Shown piece by piece: positions 1 to 4,234 of a stretch of 5,421 bases of DNA. Made by a program: the position numbers and the translations under genes. The notes beneath the pieces are model-generated. The model made no database searches. It was not told where the DNA came from and was given only the letters and a program-made list of their open reading frames with translations. Origin of the DNA: CAYSNP01 sp050945855 (GTDB lineage Bacteria; Bacillota; Clostridia; Christensenellales; DTU072); the NCBI GenBank assembly GCA_050945855.1, contig JBMNTS010000057.1, forward strand, positions 1 to 5,421, read 5' to 3'. Every line of letters begins with the position of its first letter. The first letter of the stretch is position 1.

Positions 1-310
1 GGTCTCCGCCCCGGAAAAACATGTGCCGTATCATAATAAAGACTTGAAAACCGTTGTTTATCAACTCCAGCACCCCTTGGGTATCGTCGCCGTCAATCTT
101 GCACATATTGCTGTGCCCGAAAGAGGCGACCTCTTGCACCCTGTCGCCGCTGAAATGGTAGTAGCCGAAATATTTCAGATTTTCGTTAGTGTTGGGAGGC
201 ATATCCGCCCAATAAATCTGACTGTTCCGGTAATCCAGATAAACTACTGTCGCGCCGCACACAACGGCAAAACAAAGCAGCCCTGCTACTATATTAATAA
301 TTTTTTTCAT
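1..310 (-). CDS. Membrane-anchored or secreted hypothetical protein, possible TIM-barrel glycoside-hydrolase-like domain (3' end cut by window)
   Basis: The first 103 codons are visible, and the gene runs off the left edge. Residues 5-25 form a hydrophobic segment after a Lys-Lys N terminus, typical of an uncleaved signal anchor or a signal peptide. There is no lipobox: the residue before Cys18 is Val. After it comes a soluble region starting near Asn44, with the pattern 'KYFGYYHFSGD', then 'VASFGHSNMCKID' and 'LINNGFQVFIMIRH'. That succession (a 'gYyH' beta strand, a 'gHsN' stretch, then a strand holding 'GF.v') resembles the first beta-alpha units of TIM-barrel glycoside-hydrolase-like proteins, but this is recognition by eye and the catalytic part is outside the window. 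The start is fixed by the Met-Lys-Lys signal anchor. There is no Shine-Dalgarno site, and the promoter -10 ends 9 nt before the ATG. The function is otherwise unknown. Confidence 0.8.
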   Translation of the reverse strand, partial: MKKIINIVAGLLCFAVVCGATVVYLDYRNSQIYWADMPPNTNENLKYFGYYHFSGDRVQEVASFGHSNMCKIDGDDTQGVLELINNGFQVFIMIRHMFFRGGD

Positions 311-319
311 ATCAAAAAA

Positions 320-348
320 AGTATAGCTAACACAGCCCAAAATGTCAA
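320..348 (-). promoter_or_regulatory. Sigma-A-type promoter immediately upstream of the truncated minus-strand gene
   Basis: Reading the minus strand, a perfect -35 TTGACA (343-348) is followed by a 17-bp spacer and a -10 TATACT (320-325). Counting 7 nt from the -10 puts the expected start of transcription at the G at 313 or the A at 312, only 2-3 nt before the ATG at 308-310. A leaderless or nearly leaderless transcript is therefore predicted. The promoter lies in the 66-nt gap after the WG-repeat gene. No terminator is visible in that gap, so read-through from the upstream gene could also reach this one. Confidence 0.75.
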
Positions 349-376
349 TACCGAGATTGAGTCTTAACAGAGTAAA

Positions 377-1165
377 TTAATTTATCCAGCGGAGGGTATA
401 TTCCGCCATTTCCGCGGGAGGGGAGGAAGTGTCTTTAAACATTAATTCCGCCCATTTCCCGTCTTTTTTTACCCGGCAGCCGCCTTGCTCAAAGGGAGTG
501 CCCGCTTCAAACCGAAAATCTATAATTACATTGTTATTTTTGTCGATATAACCGCATAAATCTTTTTTATAAACGCACGCCAGCCCTTCGCTGAAACTGA
601 AGGCGCATTCGTACTGAATGGGTATAACTTCGTTGCCTTTCCTGTCTATATATCCGAAAAGCTCATCCTTTTCCACGCAGCAAAGCTCTTCGCTGAAGGT
701 AAAGACGTTATCGTAAACCGCTTTTATTACCTCTTTTCCCTGCCTGTCCGCAAATCCCCATTTGCCCCCTCTGTTGATTTTGACGTATTTATCCGGCTCC
801 GCGACTTCCTTTTCCGTCTCTTTTTCGCTTTGCTGTCTGTTATCCTTTTCCTTCCTCTTATCTTTCTGTTTAGGGATAGCTTTATCCTCATCCGTGCGCA
901 ACTGCGCCTTAAAGGGGGCAAGGGCGGCCTTCAAGTCGTAGAGATTCTTTTTGTTAAAGGTCATTATCTTATAAAAATCCGTATCCCTGCAGGATAAAAT
1001 CTCTTTCAGGCTGACAAACCCCGCGTTTTTCAGCAGATTATAAGTGCCTTCCTGCAAGGAGAGCTTTTCCAAGGGAGTAGCAAGAAGCGCAGCGGGATAG
1101 GGCGGAGAAAAAGAAGGGTCAAAAAGCTTCTTTTTATTCTTTTTGCTTTTTTTATGATTAGCCAT
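377..1165 (-). CDS. RNA polymerase alpha-CTD-like / WG-repeat fusion protein
   Basis: A complete 262-aa protein without a signal peptide or membrane segment, so probably cytoplasmic. The N terminus (1-14) is lysine-rich. Residues about 30-86 match the helix-hairpin-helix fold of the RNA polymerase alpha C-terminal domain: 'LSLQEGTYNLLKNAGF' aligns with the LxLTVRSxNCLK segment, and 'FNKKNLYDLK' with the NLGKKSLxEIK segment. Relative to E. coli alpha, Asn268 and Lys298 appear kept (Asn43, Lys73), but the DNA-contacting Arg265 position is Gly40. A charged Lys/Glu linker follows (about 91-126). Then come about three WG-type repeats (127-234) with cores KWGF (135-138), FGYID (170-174) and CGYID (204-208), plus a decayed fourth (KWAEL, 237-241). 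WG repeats are thought to serve binding rather than catalysis. The start is supported by AGAGGT at 1170-1175, 4 nt before the ATG. It is transcribed divergently from the YjzC-like gene. The domain calls are good; the biological role is unknown. Confidence 0.9.
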   Translation of the reverse strand: MANHKKSKKNKKKLFDPSFSPPYPAALLATPLEKLSLQEGTYNLLKNAGFVSLKEILSCRDTDFYKIMTFNKKNLYDLKAALAPFKAQLRTDEDKAIPKQKDKRKEKDNRQQSEKETEKEVAEPDKYVKINRGGKWGFADRQGKEVIKAVYDNVFTFSEELCCVEKDELFGYIDRKGNEVIPIQYECAFSFSEGLACVYKKDLCGYIDKNNNVIIDFRFEAGTPFEQGGCRVKKDGKWAELMFKDTSSPPAEMAEYTLRWIN

Positions 1166-1169
1166 ATAT

Positions 1170-1175
1170 ACCTCT
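1170..1175 (-). promoter_or_regulatory. Ribosome binding site of the alpha-CTD/WG gene
   Basis: AGAGGT on the minus strand lies 4 nt from the ATG at 1163-1165 and fixes that start. With the predicted transcription start near 1177, the leader would be only about 12 nt and would consist almost entirely of this site. Confidence 0.7.
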
Positions 1176-1183
1176 GTTTTGAT

Positions 1184-1212
1184 ATTCTAACATAAAGCTT
1201 GGGATTTAGCAA
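1184..1212 (-). promoter_or_regulatory. Promoter of the alpha-CTD/WG gene
   Basis: On the minus strand a -35 TTGCTA (1207-1212) and a -10 TAGAAT (1184-1189) are separated by 17 bp. The -35 departs from consensus at two positions, so moderate strength is expected. The predicted start near 1177 lies just upstream of the Shine-Dalgarno site. Confidence 0.6.
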
Positions 1213-1293
1213 CTTTTGATTTGTATTGCGCGCCCCTTTTTAAACGGGAACGCAGGTAAGAATAAAACCGGGAAAAAGCGTCATAATCGGCGT

Positions 1294-1458
1294 ATGAGTA
1301 TCGTCAGGCTCAGCCAAGGAGCGGAAGCGCCCAAAACGGGCGCGTATAAACTAACGGACGAAGAAGGAAATGTTTTGGACGTGCTTAATTTGCGCAAAGG
1401 CGACATCCTGCCCAAAATGCAAAAAAACGCCGCAAAGTGGTATGAAATTAACCTATAA
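1294..1458 (+). CDS. YjzC-like small protein
   Basis: A 54-aa protein. It has the pattern of the small Bacillota YjzC family (no known biochemical role): an N-terminal 'G.eAPktGaY' segment (residues 9-18), a middle strand with 'DEEGNVLDV' (22-30), then 'l.kGDilP' (34-40). It has no signal peptide or cysteine. The open frame extends upstream to a TTG at 1216, but that extension is basic, low in family resemblance and overlaps the divergent promoter, so the ATG at 1294 is preferred. No Shine-Dalgarno site precedes this ATG. A CATAAT hexamer at 1282-1287 sits 6 nt before it, which could be a -10 of a leaderless transcript, but no -35 accompanies it. Family resemblance is from memory of the motif pattern and is moderately certain; that the gene is real is likely from its conserved-looking core. 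Confidence 0.65.
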   Translation: MSIVRLSQGAEAPKTGAYKLTDEEGNVLDVLNLRKGDILPKMQKNAAKWYEINL

Positions 1459-1502
1459 AGCGCCGCAACGGTCTTTTATTTTCAGCCCCGCTTTAACTTT
1501 GT

Positions 1503-1531
1503 TTGACTTTGCAAAAACCGTTTGATATAAT
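1503..1531 (+). promoter_or_regulatory. Promoter of the citrate synthase - SGNH hydrolase unit
   Basis: A -35 TTGACT (1503-1508), a 17-bp spacer and a perfect -10 TATAAT (1526-1531). Transcription should start near 1538, giving a leader of about 43 nt that holds the GAGGAG ribosome binding site at 1567-1572. No operator-like palindrome or riboswitch fold is obvious in the leader. Confidence 0.8.
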
Positions 1532-1580
1532 TAACAAAAATGATTAAGGCCATTTTTTAAATTAACGAGGAGAACCGGTC

Positions 1581-2945
1581 ATGGCGAATAATTTAAACTT
1601 TAAAAAGGACGATGTGATTGCAAAACTTGCGGTAATCGCCGAGAAAAGCACACTGGTTAACCCCGATTATTTTAAGCTCCACGATGTTAAAAAGGGTCTC
1701 AGAGACATCAACGGCAAAGGGGTAGTGGCAGGTCTTACCGAGATATCCGAAATATTGTCTTCGGAAATGAACGAAAAAGGCGAAATGGTGCCTTGCAAGG
1801 GAAAACTTTCTTACCGCGGTATCAGAATAGAAGAAATAGTTAAAGGCTTTATACAGGAGGACAGGTTCGGCTTTGAGGAGACGGCGTATCTGCTGCTTTT
1901 CGGCAAGCTGCCCAAAATGCACGAACTGGAGGTTTTCAATCAGATTTTGGCGGATAACAGAAAACTGCCGCTTAACTTTGTGCGCGACATAATAATGAAG
2001 AAGCCTTCCAAAGATATGATGAACCTGCTGAGCCGCAGCGTGCTTAGCCTGTACTGTTACGACGACAACCCCGACGACATAGATATCAAAAACGTATTAA
2101 GGCAGAGTCTTGAGCTTATCTCACAGTTTCCTCTGCTTGCGGTATACGGTTACCAGACTTACGCGCATTATCATCTGGGAAGAAGCTTGTACATACATAC
2201 GCCGCGTACCGACCTTTCCACGGCGGAAAACTTTTTGCACCTTTTGAGAGCGGATAATTCCTACTCCAAACTGGAAGCGAAATTGCTGGATTTGTGCCTG
2301 GTGCTGCACGCGGAGCACGGCGGAGGCAACAATTCCTCTTTCACCACCCACGTGGTAACCTCCTCTCATACGGATACATATTCCTCCGTCAGCGCGTCTT
2401 TGGGCTCTCTCAAAGGCCCCAGGCACGGCGGCGCCAATATTATGGTTATCAAAATGATGGCGGACATAAAGAAAAACGTAAAATCACTGAAAGATGAGGA
2501 CATAGCCGATTATCTGGTAAAGATACTGGAGAAAAAGGCATTTGACAAAACCGGTCTCATATACGGTCTGGGTCACGCCGTGTATTCCATAGAGGACCCG
2601 AGGGCGGTTATACTCAGAGGCTTTGTGGAAGAGCTCGCCAAGGAAAAGAATATGGAAGAAGAATTTACGCTTTACTCCGCAGTGGAGCGGCTGGCTCCGC
2701 AGGTTATCGGCGAGTTGCGCAAGATATACAAAGGGGTAAGCGCCAACGTGGACTTTTATTCGGGTCTGGTATATTCCATGCTGGGATTGCCCACCGAATT
2801 GTATACTCCGCTTTTTGCCATTGCGCGTATTGTGGGATGGAGCGCGCACAGGATAGAGGAGTTATCCAACAAGGGCAAAATCATTCGCCCCGGCTATACC
2901 GCGGTGTGCGAAAAGCAGGATTATATCCCGCTGCATCAGAGGTAA
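1581..2945 (+). CDS. gltA: Citrate synthase (Si-type, citrate/2-methylcitrate synthase family)
   Basis: A 454-aa soluble enzyme that condenses oxaloacetate with acetyl-CoA to give citrate and CoA, the entry step of the TCA cycle and of glutamate synthesis. The family triad is visible: His246 in 'LHAEHGGGNNSSF', His282 in 'GPRHGGAN' and Asp391 in 'SANVDFYSG'. Substrate-binding elements are also present: 'GLGHAVYSIEDPRA' (329-342) and 'GWSAHRIEE' near the C terminus (419-427). The first ~50 residues precede the conserved 'LSYRGIRIEEI' segment (76-86). The fold is the GltA type, not the unrelated Re-citrate synthase of some clostridia, which resembles isopropylmalate synthase. The start is set by GAGGAG 8 nt before the ATG, behind a near-consensus promoter. 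The gene ends 2 nt before the SGNH hydrolase gene. No aconitase or isocitrate dehydrogenase gene is nearby. Methylcitrate synthase activity cannot be excluded from sequence alone. Confidence 0.95.
   Translation: MANNLNFKKDDVIAKLAVIAEKSTLVNPDYFKLHDVKKGLRDINGKGVVAGLTEISEILSSEMNEKGEMVPCKGKLSYRGIRIEEIVKGFIQEDRFGFEETAYLLLFGKLPKMHELEVFNQILADNRKLPLNFVRDIIMKKPSKDMMNLLSRSVLSLYCYDDNPDDIDIKNVLRQSLELISQFPLLAVYGYQTYAHYHLGRSLYIHTPRTDLSTAENFLHLLRADNSYSKLEAKLLDLCLVLHAEHGGGNNSSFTTHVVTSSHTDTYSSVSASLGSLKGPRHGGANIMVIKMMADIKKNVKSLKDEDIADYLVKILEKKAFDKTGLIYGLGHAVYSIEDPRAVILRGFVEELAKEKNMEEEFTLYSAVERLAPQVIGELRKIYKGVSANVDFYSGLVYSMLGLPTELYTPLFAIARIVGWSAHRIEELSNKGKIIRPGYTAVCEKQDYIPLHQR
2938..2943 (+). promoter_or_regulatory. 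Ribosome binding site of the SGNH hydrolase inside the citrate synthase 3' end
   Basis: AGAGGT overlaps the last codons and the first base of the stop codon of citrate synthase and lies 4 nt before the ATG at 2948. It selects this start over the longer open frame, which would begin at 2837 inside citrate synthase. The arrangement implies translational coupling of the two genes. Confidence 0.75.
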
Positions 2946-2947
2946 TA

Positions 2948-3628
2948 ATGGATGAGGTATTAATAGTATTATTAATCACCAACCTGATTGCGATAGCTTT
3001 TGGGTTAACCTTTATGAGAAGAACTTTACGCATACTTCCCAAATATATCACGGAAGAGGATAATTATCTTACCGAGATAGCCAAAAGGGGAGGCTTGCTT
3101 TTTTTAGGGGACAGCCTGATTCAGTTTTACGACACCAACGCATTTTTTTCCGGTGAGCTTACTCACAACAGAGGAGTCAGCGGCAATACCGTATCCCAGG
3201 TTACAGAACGTTTGGAGACCTCCGTTTATCCCGTTCGTCCGGATAAGATTTTTATTTTGGCAGGCACCAACGACCTTAACAAAAAAGCGCAGCCGCAAGA
3301 AGTATTTGAAAGTATAGCGGGGGTATGCGCTTTGATTGCCCAAAATCTGCCGGATACCGCGACTAATGTCATTTCCCTGCTTCCCGTCAATCCCAAAGCG
3401 GGCAGACTTGCCCGCATTGTGGTGGGCAAGCGCAATAACGAGGACATCAGAAGCGTCAACGCCCTTTTGCGTCCGTATTGCGAAAAAAACAATCTTGGCT
3501 ATATTGACGCCCACTCCGCTCTTTGCGATACTCAGGGCAACCTTAACGCGGTTTATTCATTGGACGGGCTGCATATTAATTTTAAGGGATACAAAAAACT
3601 TACCGAGTTGGTGCGCAAGTATATATAA
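2948..3628 (+). CDS. Membrane-anchored SGNH/GDSL-family hydrolase
   Basis: A 226-aa protein of the SGNH hydrolase superfamily (esterases, lipases, acyl-thioesterases, carbohydrate deacetylases); the substrate cannot be read from the sequence. All four catalytic blocks are present: block I 'FLGDS' with Ser56 as nucleophile, block II 'NRGVSGN' with Gly76, block III 'GTND' (106-109) with Asn108, and block V 'DGLH' with Asp206 and His209. One hydrophobic helix spans about residues 4-22 and is followed by Arg24, Arg25 and Arg28, while the tail before it is acidic (MDE). By the positive-inside rule this would place the catalytic domain on the cytoplasmic side, though an outward-facing anchor is more usual for such enzymes. 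It begins 2 nt after the citrate synthase stop and shares its promoter. There is no clear terminator after the gene. Confidence 0.9.
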   Translation: MDEVLIVLLITNLIAIAFGLTFMRRTLRILPKYITEEDNYLTEIAKRGGLLFLGDSLIQFYDTNAFFSGELTHNRGVSGNTVSQVTERLETSVYPVRPDKIFILAGTNDLNKKAQPQEVFESIAGVCALIAQNLPDTATNVISLLPVNPKAGRLARIVVGKRNNEDIRSVNALLRPYCEKNNLGYIDAHSALCDTQGNLNAVYSLDGLHINFKGYKKLTELVRKYI

Positions 3629-3666
3629 CGGTCAAAAATAAGGTTAAAAATTTTTGGGAAAAGGTA

Positions 3667-3695
3667 TTGAAAAGCCCGTTTCAATATGATATAAT
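3667..3695 (+). promoter_or_regulatory. Strong promoter of the cysteine-rich orphan gene
   Basis: A -35 TTGAAA (3667-3672), a 17-bp spacer and a perfect TATAAT (3690-3695). A TG at 3687-3688, one base before the -10, makes it an extended -10 promoter. Transcription should start near 3702, giving a leader of about 35 nt with GGGGAGG at 3724-3730. Confidence 0.8.
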
Positions 3696-3736
3696 TGCTA
3701 TGTTAAAATATTTGACCAGTTTTGGGGAGGTATTAA

Positions 3737-4087
3737 ATGGAAAAAGAGCAAAAAGTTCAACAAACGCAGATCAACGGCAACGCAAAGAAGTTTCCTCCGT
3801 ATTTCGGGATTTTTGAAAACGAAGTAAGCAAAGAATCTCCATATGTCAAAAAAGTAACTGCGTCCTGTAAGGAAAACGTAAGATGCAAGCCGTATCTGGA
3901 TAATTATTCGGCAACAGCGGACCACAAGCGCAAGCCTACCCCATATCATTGCTGCCTGACCGGCTTTGAGATCAAGCCCGGCACCAGCCCTTACGCGATA
4001 TGCATCAAATGCGCCACCAGAAACAAATTCAAGGATACTCCGTACTGCAAATCCATAATGGAAGCCGAAGCAAGATTTAAATATTAA
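3737..4087 (+). CDS. Cysteine-rich hypothetical protein, possible metal-binding
   Basis: A 116-aa protein that I do not recognise. It is rich in lysine, has no signal peptide or membrane segment, and is probably cytoplasmic. After a polar N terminus (1-17), an aromatic patch 'FPPYFGIF' (19-26) leads into a region with seven cysteines: Cys44, Cys50, the pair Cys72-Cys73, a CxxC at Cys89/Cys92, and Cys104. His63 and His71 lie among them. Such spacing suggests zinc or Fe-S coordination, or a redox role, but no named zinc-finger pattern fits cleanly. The start is well supported by GGGGAGG at 3724-3730, 6 nt before the ATG, and by the extended -10 promoter. The gene stands alone between that promoter and two hairpin terminators, so it is a monocistronic, probably well-expressed gene. 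That it is real is near certain; its function is unknown. Confidence 0.85.
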   Translation: MEKEQKVQQTQINGNAKKFPPYFGIFENEVSKESPYVKKVTASCKENVRCKPYLDNYSATADHKRKPTPYHCCLTGFEIKPGTSPYAICIKCATRNKFKDTPYCKSIMEAEARFKY

Positions 4088-4092
4088 TAATC

Positions 4093-4116
4093 AGGCCGCC
4101 CCGCAAGGGGCGGTTT
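4093..4116 (+). terminator. GC-rich hairpin after the cysteine-rich gene
   Basis: A 7-bp perfect stem, CCGCCCC (4096-4102) with GGGGCGG (4107-4113), is closed by a GCAA tetraloop; weak G-T and A-T pairs extend its base to 4093-4116. It begins 6 nt after the stop codon. The T tract behind it is poor (TTTCGCTTATG), so it may terminate weakly on its own or protect the 3' end. Confidence 0.65.
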
Positions 4117-4137
4117 CGCTTATGCTGTTTTTGTCGA

Positions 4138-4166
4138 ATGCCCCCTTTGCGGGGGTATTTGTTTTT
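4138..4166 (+). terminator. Second rho-independent terminator
   Basis: The stem pairs ATGCCCCC (4138-4145) with GGGGGTAT (4151-4158), 8 bp including one G-T pair, around a TTTGC loop. It is followed by TTGTTTTT (4159-4166). With its better T tract this is the more convincing intrinsic terminator of the tandem pair, and it separates the cysteine-rich gene from the FAD oxidoreductase. Confidence 0.75.
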
Positions 4167-4178
4167 GCGGAATTAATA

Positions 4179-4206
4179 TTGCCCTATGGAATCCCCCTTG
4201 TATAAA
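4179..4206 (+). promoter_or_regulatory. Probable promoter of the FAD oxidoreductase
   Basis: A -35 TTGCCC (4179-4184), a 16-bp spacer and a -10 TATAAA (4201-4206). The predicted start is near 4213, giving a leader of about 22 nt with no Shine-Dalgarno site. It is weaker than the other promoters here, but the gene follows a terminator and needs its own. Confidence 0.5.
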
Positions 4207-4234
4207 TCGAGCAATATGTGTCAATCATTATCCT

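Noticed and set aside
23..367. Plus-strand open frame of 114 codons
   Set aside because: It lies antisense to the truncated minus-strand gene, which has a signal anchor and a consensus promoter, and its own translation shows no recognisable domain and no SD site.
1216..1293. TTG-initiated N-terminal extension of the YjzC-like protein
   Set aside because: The added 26 residues are basic and unlike the family, no SD precedes the TTG, and the region adjoins the divergent promoter of the WG gene.
1453..1496. AAAGCG...CGCTTT inverted repeat after the YjzC-like gene as a terminator
   Set aside because: The 6-bp arms are separated by about 26 nt and no T tract follows, so it is not a credible intrinsic terminator.
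2837..2947. Longer SGNH hydrolase starting inside citrate synthase
   Set aside because: It would overlap 109 nt of citrate synthase coding sequence and place 37 polar residues before the membrane helix; the ATG at 2948 has a well-placed SD.
3104..3514. Minus-strand open frames under the SGNH hydrolase
   Set aside because: They are shadows of a gene with all catalytic blocks intact on the plus strand.
3629..3666. Terminator for the citrate synthase - SGNH unit
   Set aside because: The stretch is A/T-rich (an AAAAATTTTT run) but lacks a GC stem, so I do not call one; read-through into the next gene is possible.
3630..3717. 7-bp inverted repeat GGTCAAA / TTTGACC flanking the promoter region of the cysteine-rich gene
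   Set aside because: The arms are short, AT-rich and 74 nt apart, so chance is a sufficient explanation.
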